A DNA stretch of 64,000 nucleotides from Pithys albifrons albifrons (lineage: Eukaryota > Chordata > Aves > Passeriformes > Thamnophilidae), in the NCBI RefSeq assembly GCF_047495875.1, contig NC_092471.1, forward strand, positions 20,861,809 to 20,925,808, read 5' to 3'. Positions 8,783-18,869 of the stretch are shown piece by piece. The position numbers and the translations under genes are program-made. Within the stretch, counting starts at the first letter, position 1; each line of letters opens with the position of its first letter. A model generated the notes under the pieces. That model saw only the letters and a program-made list of their open reading frames with translations. It had not been told where the DNA came from and ran no database searches.

Positions 8783-10366
8783 TCAGTAGGTGGCAGAAAA
8801 TTTCATCCTTTTCTGCTTCTGTCTCTGATTGCAAAACCAGACCCGCACCACGTTCTTCTTCAAGTCTAACTTCTCGGCGATGGCGGCGATTTTCTCCGAG
8901 GAGGGTCGTGGCTGAACAGCAAAATAGGCCTCCAGCGACCTCTTCTCGGGGGCGGCGATGGACGTGCGCTTGCGCTTCTTGTCCCCCCCCGTGTAGATGT
9001 CGGGTTTGGTCATTTTCTCCCTCTGAGCCCTCTCCGCCTCCTCCAGCCACGCTTCCAGGATGGGCTTGAGGGCCACCATGTTGTTGTGGGATAAGGTGAG
9101 CGACTCGAACCTGCAGATTGTGCTTTGGCTAAGGCAGCCCACCCCCGGGATCTTCAGGTTGGCCAGCGCGGAACCCACGTCCGCCTGGGTCACCCCCAGC
9201 TTGATCCTCCGCTGCTTGAAGCGCTCGGCGAAGGACTCCAGCTCCCGGGGGTCCGTCTCCGTCTCGGGGCCGGAGATGACAGCGTGGGAAGCCAGGCCGT
9301 GGGGGTGGGACATGTTCATAGGCTGGGAGTGGTGGGCCATGTGGTTGATGGCCGACATGTGGGAGTGAGGGTGCGAAGGTGTGGAGCCCACGTCGGGGCC
9401 CGGCACCCCTCCGAGCGGGAGGGCAGAGTTGAGGTGGTCCAGCAGCTCTCCATCCAGGCCCTGGGAGGGCTGGTGGTGGTGGTGGTGGGGATGGTGCGTG
9501 GTCAGCACGGACGGGTGGTGCAGGTGGACGGAGGACGAGGTAGGAGTGCAGGACACGCTGCTCATGGTGTGGTAGGTGGCATCCGGCTTGAAGGGGTGGG
9601 TTTTCTGCGATACGATATCCACAGCGGCCAGAGCCTCGGCACCCCGCAACAGGGTCTCGTCAAAGCCCGCAAAGATGTTCCCCTGGATCTGGATGGAGGG
9701 TTGGGGGGGATAAAAGTGGGAGCGAAAACAAACCGAAAGAGCGGGACAGGATTATTAAAGGAAATCAGCGTGACGGAGATCCCGCTCTGCCCCGCCAGCG
9801 GTGCCGGGACAGGAAACGCGAACCGAGTTCTACCCGCACCCCTTAAATAAAAGGACCACCGTGCCAGACCCCGAGCACTCACCCTCCCAGTCGGGTACCC
9901 GCTCCCCTCTCCGTGGCGACCTTCCCCGAAAAATGAGGCAGCCGCAGATAGGACGGAGCCGTCGGGGGTCCCGCAGCCCCTCTCTGCCCCAGCGGTGGGC
10001 ACGGCGGAGAGGAGCAGAACGGCTGAACCTCCCCCGACTGGGACCGACACCCCTCGCCCTCCAGCCGCCCCAGACCCTCTCCCCGCAGGAGTCGCCCCCG
10101 ATCTCCGGACCCGCCGCCACGGAGGAGCGAAGAAAGGGAAGGACCCCACAAAACCCAAACGAAACCCAAACCCAGACGGAAACCGGAGTAAGTTGGCGAG
10201 AGTCGGCGGGTGCTGAACGTCCCGAAAGGCAGCGGGGGGAGCTTACCTGGGGGGCGGGCAGGCAGGCTCTGCGGATGGCTTCGGAGCTGGTGTGCAGGTG
10301 CGGGTACTTGGGCTCGTGCAGGATGGGGTGCATGCTGAACGCCTGCTTGCTGTTCATGGACATCAT
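8783..10366 (-). CDS. POU4F (POU4F3-like): POU class 4 (BRN3) homeobox transcription factor, two exons, 341 aa
   Basis: A nuclear DNA-binding factor of the BRN3 family, which specifies sensory neurons, retinal ganglion cells and hair cells. Exon 1 is 10366-10247 (40 codons, CCCACC before tandem ATGs, donor GTAAGC). Exon 2 is 9688-8783, stop TGA. Residues about 27-66 form the POU-IV box (SEAIRRACLPAPQ, then IQGNIFAGFDETLL). A His-rich linker lies near 95-112. The POU-specific domain spans about 186-259 (FAERFKQRRIKLGVTQADVG) and the homeodomain about 278-337, with recognition helix NVVRVWFCNQRQKQKR. Length fits POU4F3 (338 aa in human) rather than the longer Ala/Gly-rich POU4F1 or POU4F2. The LPAPQ-x-QGNIF and HTMSSV words favour POU4F3, but the KFSATY end is POU4F1-like. 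Cys225 replaces the usual Ser, and Ile-Leu-Glu-Ala-Trp replaces Gln-containing forms. The class is certain. The subtype is not: it may be a diverged POU4F3 or a fourth paralogue absent from mammals. Confidence 0.96.
9689..10246 (-). other. Single intron of the POU4F gene
   Basis: A 558-bp phase-0 intron with donor CAG|GTAAGC and acceptor CCATCCAG|ATCCAG. It splits the POU-IV box between Gln40 and Ile41, the conserved position in vertebrate POU4F genes. A second AG six bases further in could serve as an alternative acceptor. The intron is GC-rich and long open frames run through it by chance. Confidence 0.92.
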
Positions 10367-10475
10367 GGTGGGAGCGGAGCGGGGCCGGGCAGGGCAGGGG
10401 AGGGCAGGGCAGGGGAGGGCAGGGCAGGGTCGGGCAGGGCGCTCCGGGCACCCGGCTCGGGGGCGCGGTATTGTC
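10367..10475 (-). other. 5' leader of the POU4F gene with GGGCA-type repeat
   Basis: The stretch between the start codons and the inferred transcription start. It contains an array at about 10384-10441 built from GGGCAGGGCAGGGGA words on the plus strand (C-rich in the transcript sense). The plus strand has several closely spaced G-runs and could form G-quadruplex DNA. The exact 5' end is inferred. Confidence 0.45.
10379..10441. repeat. G-rich (GGGCAGGGCAGGGGA)n array in the 5' leader
   Basis: About four imperfect copies of a 14-15 bp unit with runs of three or four G on the plus strand. It overlaps the untranslated leader of the POU4F gene. Confidence 0.85.
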
Positions 10476-10545
10476 TGGCTCCACCGCCCGGCATCAATGG
10501 CATTATAGCCCGGCCCCCCCGCCCCCCGCCCACCGGGAGGGGCTG
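10476..10545 (-). promoter_or_regulatory. Putative core promoter of the POU4F gene
   Basis: The minus strand carries CTATAATGCC, with the TATA-like core at 10507-10502. It is preceded by G-rich GC-box-like sequence at about 10513-10530. A start site roughly 30 bases downstream would give a leader of about 110 nt. The location inside a CpG island fits a developmental regulator. This rests on motif and position only. Confidence 0.45.
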
Positions 10546-10589
10546 GGGAGGTCCCTCCCACTGCCCGCCCCGGGCAGTGAGCTCACACC

Positions 10590-10790
10590 CCCCCCCCCGC
10601 CGGTGGTACCCCCCCAAATCGGGGCTCACCCCCCCAAACCAGGGCTCATCCCCCCCCGCCGCCCCTGGTACACCTCCCCCCGAGCAGGGGCTCCCGGTTG
10701 GAATCCCCTCCAAACCAGAGCTCACCCCCCCCACCGGTGGTAGCCCCCTAAAGCAGAGCTCCCCTCACCCCTCGGCTCACGGTGCTCCCG
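10590..10790. repeat. C-run rich degenerate tandem repeat upstream of the promoter
   Basis: A degenerate unit of roughly 20-30 bp containing GGGGCTCACCCCCCCAAA-like words recurs about six times, with runs of six to nine C. The plus strand could form i-motif and the minus strand G-quadruplex structures. Confidence 0.6.
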
Positions 10791-11104
10791 GTTTGACGCC
10801 CCCAAGCCGGGGCTCAGCACCCCATCCCCGCCCCTCCCCTGCTCTGCGCATCCCCAGGGTCCCACCGAGTGCTTCGCTCTCCCTCTCACCCCTCGTCGCG
10901 GGGATCGCGTTGTGGGGAAATAACCTCCCGTCTAGTCCTGCCCGTCCCTTGCCCACCCTCTGCCCGACCCCTGCCCGCCCTGCCCACGGCTCCGGGCTGG
11001 TTCCCCAGGGTGTATTTGGGGAGCAGAGCAGCCCCGACCCCACGGCTGAAGAGGCACCTTCCTCTCTCTCCTCTTCCTCTGAAAGGAAGAACTTTAGGTT
11101 AAAA

Positions 11105-11165
11105 AAACATAAAAACAACTAAAAAAAGTTTCATCAACTATTTTTTTATTGTTTCAATGAATTTC
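11105..11165. promoter_or_regulatory. AT-rich element about 0.75 kb upstream of POU4F
   Basis: A-rich and T-rich words around GTTTCATCAACTATTTTTTT and ATTGTTTCAATGAATTTCCC, immediately outside the GC-rich promoter region. It resembles a proximal regulatory element. No conservation data were available. Confidence 0.25.
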
Positions 11166-11514
11166 CCTGGTTCGTGCCCCAAATCCTCCTGTGCAGCGTC
11201 CCACGGGCTCCACGTCTGTCCGTGCAGCCTCTCCACCCTCCCCTCCCCAGCCCGTCGCTGTCTCTGCACTCATCCATCCGTACGAATTTCCCCTTCCTGC
11301 CGCCAAGCCCAGCTCCTGCCACCGCCAAAGTGTGCGGAGGTGAAATCTGGGGGATTGCTGGATCGAGGGGGCTCCCGCAGCACCTCCCGGCTGTGGGAGA
11401 AGTGGGACAGCACCGGCAGCCCAGGGCAGGGGACTGATGGAGGAGGAATTCCACTGCCTGGTGTGATGGAGGACGGGAGGGTGCTCGGTCATGCTCAGAG
11501 CAAACGTCTTCCCG

Positions 11515-11700
11515 AGGGCACGGGATGTGTTTATCCAGCCCCAAAAATCCAGCCCCAATAACGATGTTGATACACCGTGCAGGTGTTTTAGGGGCCCGGG
11601 TTAGGATCTGTTTTGCAGCCTCTGAGATATCCCTTCTCATGAGGATCCTGCCAGGCATCTTGGGACAGTCAGAGGCAGCGAGTGTCACAGGGAAAGGAAA
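11515..11700. promoter_or_regulatory. Candidate proximal upstream element with E-box
   Basis: Unique sequence with the string CACCGTGCAGGTGTTTTAGG (contains an E-box, CAGGTG), the word CCAATAACGATGTTGATA, and GAGATATCCCTTCTCATGAG. bHLH factors such as ATOH1 and neurogenins are known regulators of POU4F genes. The connection here is inference. Confidence 0.25.
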
Positions 11701-11761
11701 ATCCTGACCTGATCCCCTGACGTGATCCCCACCTGACCAGAGTGGCTGAAATGTCCCCCAA

Positions 11762-11826
11762 AAGATCACAGAATGGTTTATGTTGGGGAGGAACCTAAAG
11801 ATCATCTAGTTCCAACCCCCTGCCGT
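11762..11826 (-). mobile_element. CR1 3' end fragment, antisense, about 65 bp
   Basis: Plus-strand words ATCACAGAATGGTTTATGTT, GGAACCTAAAGATCATCTAG and CCAACCCCCTGCCGTGAGCA match the antisense 3' terminus seen in the larger copies at 18575 and 50682. It is severely truncated. Confidence 0.8.
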
Positions 11827-11829
11827 GAG

Positions 11830-14390
11830 CAGGGACAGAAAGGAACCACCAAGGATGGTTTCTTGGTGCTGGACTTTTCTGGGGAAAAGGAGACTGAAAA
11901 CCACTATCACTGTGCTTGGTGCTGCCCCAGACTCAGGCACAGCCACCAAATGTGCAGCAAGAAGGTTCCTAAACCAGCCCCATGTAAGACGTGGCTCGTG
12001 CAGAGGGATGGAGGAGAGTCTACAGGGCTGAATCCCAACTCTGGAATACTCTTCCTGGGGGAAGAACTGCACCAGCACTCCAGTGCTGCCAGGAAAGGCC
12101 TGTCCCCGGTGGCCTGAGAGACACATGGCCATGGCCACACCACCTTCCTGCACTCTAAGGCATCCTATAAGCACCAGAGGCCACCAGGCCCTGCCAGGAT
12201 GCTCTGACTATCCAGAGGGGAGCACAGGCAGGAGCTCTGAAGCCTCTTCCCTTCTCCCGTCAGCCGGCACAGCTCTGAGTCACGGTCTCTCCCCTGCTGC
12301 CTGCAGAGAGATTGCAGGATCAGGTGATGGGCAGAGAGGCTGCCAGAGCTTACTGGAGGCTTCAGTGGCACAGCGGCTCCGGCAGAATTCCTGAGGAGGG
12401 GAATCGTCCCTTCCGGGGGCTCTGTTCTCTCCCCTCCAGCTGACACCCCCAGGTTTGTTAACTCTCCTGACTCCCAAAGCTTTTGTCAGGGTGTTTCACA
12501 ATTCCTTTTGCTCGGCTCTTTTTGGTGGCCCCTTCAGCCTCTTTTTCCTCGTTTTCTGCATTTCAGCAGCTCGGAGGTTGGACAGAGCAGTGCAGTTCCT
12601 GGCCTTGGTTTTAACTCTCCCCAAGGAAGCAAACCTGTGCCAGGCTGCATTTGCTGCAAGGAACCGACTTCAACCTCTGCCCTAGAACATACCCAGGAGG
12701 TTGGACACCCTGGCATGACACCTGGACATGCCTCTCTTCTGTCCATCACCCAGCAGGAGTAAATCAGATGAGAGCCTCCTCCTGAGGGCTCAGCAGCTGC
12801 TTTTCCACAGCTCCAGGAAGTTCAGAACCTGAACAAACTCAGCCCCCAAGGACAACACAAGGCTGGCGAGCTCAGCACGTGCACAAAGTCTCATCTCAAC
12901 TCATTTTCCACACTTGCAACCACTGAAAAGATGGTTGGAGCAGGAGGACAGTGGTCCCAGTCACTCCAAAGGCTCAACCAGCCTTGGGTCTTGGGGGTTC
13001 ATCTGGGAAAATCACATCAGATTAAATAAGTGACACTCCTTGCTCCCATTCCCCTGTGCATCAGCAGAATTTTCCAAGCAGCCGAGTCTCCACCCCTGGG
13101 CTCTTTCCTCATCACACCCCTGAGCATCCTGCCCTGGGCTTGGTTTATCTTGGCAATGAACTTTTTGAGGAAGAGACTCTCAGGGAGGATTCCCAAAGGC
13201 ACATGTGGACACCCTGGCATGGACACTGAAACACGGGGACACAGTGGGGCACCAGGGGAACAACAGGAGCCCAATCCCAGCCCCATTCCATGGATGAACT
13301 TATCCTCAGGCCACCTCCTGCCTGGATTTGTGGGCTGGCCCCAGCAGGGATAAGTGAAGTGTCCTCTATATCAATTGTCTGGACTGAGTCAGGAGTTACC
13401 AGGTTCCTCCTGGGGAGGTAAAAGCAGGGAAAACCATCCTATCTTTCAGCCAGGATATGCAAAAATGTGGAAGCATCACACAAGGAGGAGTTTCTGCAGC
13501 AAAGATTATCACAGACACATAAAGCACTTTCAGAGTTGCTGCTTTAGTCCTGTGCAGCTCTCAAGCTTGGCAGTGGACTTGCCAAGGAGTGGGATGAACT
13601 TCCAGGGGATTGCCAGTTCTCTGCTCTGGCTTTCTTGAGTGAAATGGAACAGCTTTGCAACCCTTCCTGTCATCTTTTCATGTCTGTTCCAGCTCTCCTC
13701 CCTGATTGCTCCACAAATGGAATAGTCCAGACCCACCTCTCTAACACATCCACATCAGAAACTCCTGTGAAGCAGGAAGTGTTTCACTAGAATCAAGGAT
13801 TAAAGAGAGGAAAATGTGGATCTCACCCATAAAACCCCGACAAAAACACAGAATAAAGACCCTCATAATCTGAAGCTTTGGGAAACGAATTCCTTCCAAG
13901 GGCAGCTCAGTTTCCAGACCAAGAGCTGGCACCCCACCTGGTCAGTGGCTTTGGGGACCCTCTCTGAGATAAATCCCTGGGGACAGAAACGCAGAGCCAG
14001 GAAGCTCTTCACGTTATTGCTGCTCCCTGTGATGGTCGGATGCTGCATTTCTGTGCCATGGCACAGCAAAGGAGCCAGTGGTGCCAGGGATACCATGGGC
14101 ATCGTGGCATCTACAGCCAGTGCATAGATACCCTGGCTTGTCGTTCCCACTGGAAAAACAACCTTGGAGACGCTCTCCAGCAAGCTCCGTGCTCAAGAAG
14201 CTCCATCTCTGTTGCTTTTTGAGGTTGCCCAGTAATGTCTTGGTCTGGCTTCCTGCCTCGCACCGATAAACCCCTGCCACGCTCCGGCCGAGCCCGGTGC
14301 TTTCGATCCAGGGGGAGCTGCCTGCAGACTTTGCAGAGGGCCGTCCTGCCTGCCATGTGCTTTGGTGCCTCAGGCAGTTGCCTCCAGACT
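11830..14390. other. Intergenic, nothing recognised
   Basis: About 2.5 kb of unique sequence with no clear exon, RNA gene or transposon. Open frames are short and overlap on both strands. Confidence 0.45.
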
Positions 14391-14394
14391 CCAG

Positions 14395-14560
14395 CTGTTT
14401 TTATTACCTAAGTGGGTTTGATTGCTCCTTCATTTGTGCCTGAATGAGAGCCCTTGGCACCCTCGTGGGCTTTAATGGGGTCTGTGTGTTCTCTCTCCAA
14501 TTAAACCCACTGGCAGCTATTAACAGTTTCCAGCGCAGCTAACTCGGGGCAGGGGGGACG
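14395..14560. promoter_or_regulatory. Candidate conserved non-coding block
   Basis: Unique AT-rich words in a GC-rich neighbourhood: GGGTTTGATTGCTCCTTCAT, GTGGGCTTTAATGGGGTCTG, TCCAATTAAACCCACTGGCA and GCTATTAACAGTTTCCAGCG. There are several TAAT/ATTA homeodomain cores and no coding signature. Confidence 0.3.
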
Positions 14561-14945
14561 CGGCTTTCCAGGACTCCGGGAGAGGATCTGCTGGAGAAAG
14601 GACACGACTTTGTGCATCCCGAGCAGGCACCTGGGCTGGCTGGAAATGGTTCTGGCCCCAGGTGACCGCTGCCACTTTCTTCTCATCAGGGGAGGTTCGG
14701 CTCAGCCACCCCAGGCTCGCCCTGTGCCGGCACAGGAACGTTTTCCAGCAGCGGGTGATGATGCTGGTGGGTGGTCTGGGGGGAATGGCACCCCAAAGTG
14801 GGGGTAGAGACATTAGGGACAGCTCCCCACCTGTACTGGCTGTCAGGGCTGTTCCTGGAAAATATTATGTGGGATGGATACAGAAATCAGGACATCAGTG
14901 CGTGGAGGGTCCCACCCCACCTGGTCAGTGGGACGAGCAGGAGGG

Positions 14946-15000
14946 CCCTTCTTCCCTCCCCTCCCTTTTTCCCTCCCCTCCCTTTTCCTTGGGGTCCTTC
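14946..15000. repeat. Pyrimidine tract CTCCCCTCCCTTTTTCC
   Basis: Almost pure pyrimidine on the plus strand, with two copies of CCCTCCCCTCCCTTTT. It lies just before the large 15.1 kb minisatellite. Confidence 0.75.
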
Positions 15001-15107
15001 CCAGGGCCTAAGCCTGTGGAAGTAGCCAAAAAACAGTGAGCTTCCAGTGCACTGGAGACGTTCAGCCCTGAACAACCGATAGTTCTCACTCCCAGCAGCC
15101 ACCCCAG

Positions 15108-16215
15108 TCAGCAGCAATGCCCAACCCCAGCAGCAATGCCCAGCCCCAGCAGCTCTGCCCAGCCCCTGGAGCAGCAATGCCCAGCCCCAGCAGCAATGCC
15201 CAGCCCCTGGAGCAGCAATGCCCAGCCCCTGAAGCAGCAATGCCCAGCCCCTGAAGCAGCAATCCCCAGCCCCTGGAGCAGCAATGCCCAGCCCCTGGAG
15301 CAGCAATGCCCAGCCCCTGGAGCAGCAATCCTCAGCCCCTGGAGCAGCAATGCCCAGCCCCAGCAGCAATGCCCAGCCTCTGGAGCAGCAATGCCCAGCC
15401 CCTGGAGCAGCAATGCCCAGCCCTTGGAGCAGCAATGCCCAGCCCCTGGAGCAGCAATGCCCAGCCTCTGGAGCAGCAATGCCCAGCCCCTGGAGCAGCA
15501 ATGCCCAGCCTCTGGAGCAGCTCTGCCCAACCCCAGCAGCAATGCCCAGCTCCAGCAGCAATGCCCAGCCCCAGCAGCTCTGCCCAGCCCCTGGAGCAGC
15601 TCTGCCCAGCCCCTGGAGCAGCAATGCCCAGCCCCTGGAGCAGCAATGCCCAGCCCCAGCAGCAATGCCCAGTCTCTGGAGCAGCTCTGCCCAGCCCCTG
15701 GAGCAGCAATGCCCAGCCCCTGGAGCAGCAATGCCCAGCCCCAGCAGCAATGCCCAGCCCCAGCAGCAATGCCCAGCCCCTGGAGCAGCAATGCCCAGCC
15801 TCTGGAGCAGCTCTGCCCAACCCCAGCAGCAATGCCCAGCCCCAGCAGCAGCTCTGCCCAGCCCCAGCAGCAATGCCCAGCCCCTGGAGCAGCAATGTCC
15901 AGCCCCTGGAGCAGCAATGCCCAGCCCCTGGAGCAGCTCTGCCCAGTCCCTGGAGCAGCAATGCCCAACCCCAGCAGCAATGCCCAGCCTCTGGAGCAGC
16001 TCTGCCCAACCCCAGCAGCAATGCCCAGCTCCAGCAGCAATGCCCAGCCCCTGGAGCAGCAATGCCCAGCCTCTGGAGCAGCTCTGCCCAGCCCCTGGAG
16101 CAGCAATGCCCAGCCCCAGCAGCAATGCCCAGCCCCAGCAGCAATGCCCAGCCCCAGCAGCTCTGCCCAGCCTCTGGAGCAGCTCTGCCCACCCTCTGCC
16201 AGCAGCCACCCAGCC
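15108..16215. repeat. 19/22-bp minisatellite, about 50 units
   Basis: Units of AGCAGCAATGCCCAGCCCC (19 bp) alternate irregularly with the same unit plus TGG (22 bp). Scattered variants replace CAGCAATG with CAGCTCTG. The lack of stops in most frames gives long open frames on both strands (Pro-Ser-Pro/Gln on plus, Gly-Ile-Ala/Leu-Leu on minus). They contain no domain and follow the array limits, so they are artefacts. Confidence 0.95.
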
Positions 16216-16219
16216 CCTG

Positions 16220-16750
16220 CCGGCATCTCTGCCCAGCCCCTGGAGCACCATCCCTGTCCCAGGGCCACGGCTCTGGTGAGCACATCCCATGTCGCAAGAC
16301 CCACCACCATCTGTGGAAACCCCAGGGAGGACCCCTCCATCAAAATTAAGATGTTTGGGGAATAAATGCTTCGATCTCATCAGAACTGATGTTGTCTGAT
16401 GCAAATTGGTTTTGTCAGAGAACATGTGAGTGGCTCTACCTGCCAGAGGTCGGTGCGGTGGGAGTGGGGGGTGGTTGGGGTTGGCTGATGTAACTCAAAG
16501 TGCAAGAAAGGAAAGCTGAGGCTCAAGAGCTTTTTAACCAAATTAAACTCTGTCTCACTTCTGAGACAGGCCCATGGCACTGGGCAGATCATTCTTCCCA
16601 CACAGGGCACTTGTGCTGATGTAAACTTGGTGTGAGGTCAAGAATAGGATCGCGACAGGGTGAAGTGACCCCTCATGTGACTCTGTGGCAAATGGTGTTG
16701 TAGAAGACCCCACAGAGACCAAATTCTGTGCTGGAATTAGAAAGGGACAT
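16220..16750. other. Intergenic, nothing recognised
   Basis: Unique sequence between the minisatellite and a CR1 copy. Confidence 0.45.
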
Positions 16751-16754
16751 CAGA

Positions 16755-16905
16755 ATAGTAGAATCACAGAATCATTTAGGTTGGGAAAGACCTCTGAGAT
16801 CATCAAGTTCAAATGTTCCCCAGCACCGCCCGGGCCACCACTGAGCCATGTCACCAAGTGCCACATCCTCATGGCTTTCAAACCCCTCTAGGAATGGGGC
16901 CAAGT
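16755..16905 (-). mobile_element. CR1 3' fragment, antisense
   Basis: AGAATCACAGAATCATTTAG, GGGAAAGACCTCTGAGATCA and the CCCCAGCACCGCCCGGGCCA block match the subfamily copy at 45975. Decayed and truncated at about 16905. Confidence 0.85.
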
Positions 16906-17034
16906 CATAGTTCATAATATCACGTTTTCAAAATGCCTGTTTCTGCAGGAAAACACAGAAAAACTCCCACAAATGAGATTTGCTCCTCAGGCTGAGCAGC
17001 AGAGCGTGTTCAACGCGCAGGTCCAGCACTTGAG

Positions 17035-17185
17035 GTGTAAGGGAAAGACGATCCATGTGGCCAATCCAGCTTGTAAAACTCCTTATTAAAACCCCTCTGA
17101 GCCTAATTGGGAAAGATAGCTTTTAATTAAAAAGTGCAACCCTTCAGCCAACTTTTCTAAGCGATTGCTGCGACCCCAGGAGATG
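17035..17185. promoter_or_regulatory. Candidate conserved non-coding block
   Basis: Unique words CTTGTAAAACTCCTTATTAA, GAGCCTAATTGGGAAAGATA and CTTTTAATTAAAAAGTGCAA, followed by TTTTCTAAGCGATTGCTGCG. The AATTAA/TAATTG cores fit homeodomain binding. No reading frame. Confidence 0.35.
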
Positions 17186-17454
17186 CCAACCAGCAATAGA
17201 CTCAGCTCCTTCCGCAGGGAGGCATTTTTCCCATCCTTTGTTCGCTGCAACCTCTCTGACTGTTTTAAATGGACAACTTCACAAGTTTCCTGAGTGTGGT
17301 TTCTTCCATTAGGAAATGGGAATCTTTTAACAGCTCACCCAGGCAGCAAAATTCCTGCACTCCATCTCCTGCATTAGGAGCTTGGAGTCCTCACGGCTCC
17401 ACTCCAGGAGCGGCAGAGAGAGCAGGAGAAAAGAAAATCCAGATGGGGCAAAGT

Positions 17455-17725
17455 GTAGCTTGACTTTTTAATACTAAATTATTTAAAGTAAGTAAAATCG
17501 TGTGTGTCAATTGTGAAAAGAGTCCAATTTGTTTGATTTACATTGCAGGGGGGTGCCCTGGGGTAGGGGGTGTTTAACTATCTCCTCTAATGTAATTGCC
17601 TATGGCAGCCCGTTAAATATTTGATGGGCTGCCTGAGCAAAGTGAGGAGCTGCAGCCGATTTGCTCCCGCAGCCCTCGCACTGGATCAAGTGTATGTGCA
17701 GCCAGGGAGTACCTGAGCCCTTTCC
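17455..17725. promoter_or_regulatory. Candidate conserved non-coding block
   Basis: About 270 bp of AT-rich unique sequence: TTTAATACTAAATTATTTAA, GTGTGTCAATTGTGAAAAGA, CTCCTCTAATGTAATTGCCT and CCGTTAAATATTTGATGGGC. The last is followed by a CpG-bearing segment. The composition changes abruptly at both ends. It is one of the best enhancer-like blocks in the window by eye. Confidence 0.4.
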
Positions 17726-18149
17726 ATTGTGTAACTGGGGCTCAGCAGTGCCTGCAAAGGGCTTTGCCCACTTTTAGGGGGCTCCTGGGTTCCGTGGGAT
17801 TGTGTGCTTTCCACTGGAAAATGGGTTTCTTTCCTGCCCTGATGGTTTTGTTTTATGTAAGAAGCCCAAATTTCTCTCTCTGTGCCTCAAAGTGAGTGTT
17901 TCCCTCATCCTTTCAGAAGGTAAAGCAGGTTTTGGTCTTGTCAAGGCAAATTGGAAGTGCTTGCATTAGCCTTTGCAGAACCACTGGCTCACAGTGTCCC
18001 TCAGCCACAGGAGGGTCAGACCTTGACTGAGACGAGGAGTGGGACGGGGGAAGGACAGCAGAGGGGCACCAGCAGCACAGATGGGCTGCAAAATACCCAG
18101 AGGTCCCAGCTCATGCAGCCTCTTACAGCTTTTCCATTTCTAGTGCTTC

Positions 18150-18375
18150 AAGCTGGGCAAGAGGAGGGTTAGGGTGGACATCAGGAGGAATTCCTTCATG
18201 GAAAGGAGCTGCCCAGGAAAGTAGGGGAGTCCCCAACCCTGGAGTGTCCAAGGAATGACTGGACATGGCACTCAGTGCTCTGGGCTGGAGGACAATGTGC
18301 AGATGGGCAACAGTTTGGACTCAATGGTCTTGGAGGCCTTTTCCATCCTCAAGCATCCTGTGATTCCATACACAA
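18150..18375 (+). mobile_element. CR1 3' fragment, sense
   Basis: Sense-strand words GTGGACATCAGGAGGAATTC, GAGCTGCCCAGGAAAGTAGG, ATGACTGGACATGGCACTCA and CAATGGTCTTGGAGGCCTTT, then a decayed CTGTGATTCCAT terminus. Same subfamily as the copy at 52195. Confidence 0.85.
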
Positions 18376-18574
18376 GGTGGGCACACTCAGTGCTCTGGGT
18401 ACGGCTGATGGGTGTGAGGAGAAGCACAGAAGGTCTTACCCCTGTCCCATAGACTTCTCCTTAACCAAACTCCACAGAATGGACATACCAGGGTCCTCCA
18501 GCTGCATCCAGCATGAGAACCAGTCAGAGGAGCAGTTCTGGCTGTTGTCACTCCAGTTGAAGCAACAAAGTCAT

Positions 18575-18860
18575 AGGTCATGGAATCCTGGCCTAGTTGG
18601 GTTTGGGAGGAACCTTTAAAGGTCACCTTGTTCTGCCCCCTGCCATAGGCAGGGACATTTTCCACTAGACAAAATTGCTCCAAGCCCCATCCAACCTGGC
18701 CTTGGATAAGGCAGCCACAGCTCCTCTGGGCAACCCATGCCAGGGCCTCACCACCCTCCCAGGGAAGGATTTCTTCCCTCTATCCCGACTAACCCTGCCC
18801 TCTGACAGCTGGAAGCCATTCCCTCTTGTCCTGTCAAGTCACCTCCCACAATCCCCACTT
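18575..18860 (-). mobile_element. CR1 3' fragment, antisense
   Basis: A near complete 3' portion: GGTCATGGAATCCTGGCCTA, CCCCTGCCATAGGCAGGGAC, TTGCTCCAAGCCCCATCCAA, GCAGCCACAGCTCCTCTGGG and GGAAGGATTTCTTCCCTCTA. It ends at the CCATTCCCTCTTGTCCTGTC block. Confidence 0.9.
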
Positions 18861-18869
18861 TGAGGACCA

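Larger units (their letters stand above)
8790..11060. other. CpG island covering the POU4F gene and promoter
   Basis: CpG-rich throughout the coding exons, intron and leader, and extending upstream to about 11.06 kb, where sequence becomes A-rich. Islands spanning the whole body are common for homeobox developmental genes. Confidence 0.6.

Noticed and set aside
9125..9850. 241-codon plus-strand open frame
   Set aside because: It is antisense to POU4F exon 2 and intron, a shadow of a conserved coding exon.
14887..16425. 512-codon minus-strand open frame, with 300-400-codon frames on both strands over the same array
   Set aside because: Limits follow the 19/22-bp minisatellite. The residues repeat with the DNA unit and there is no domain.
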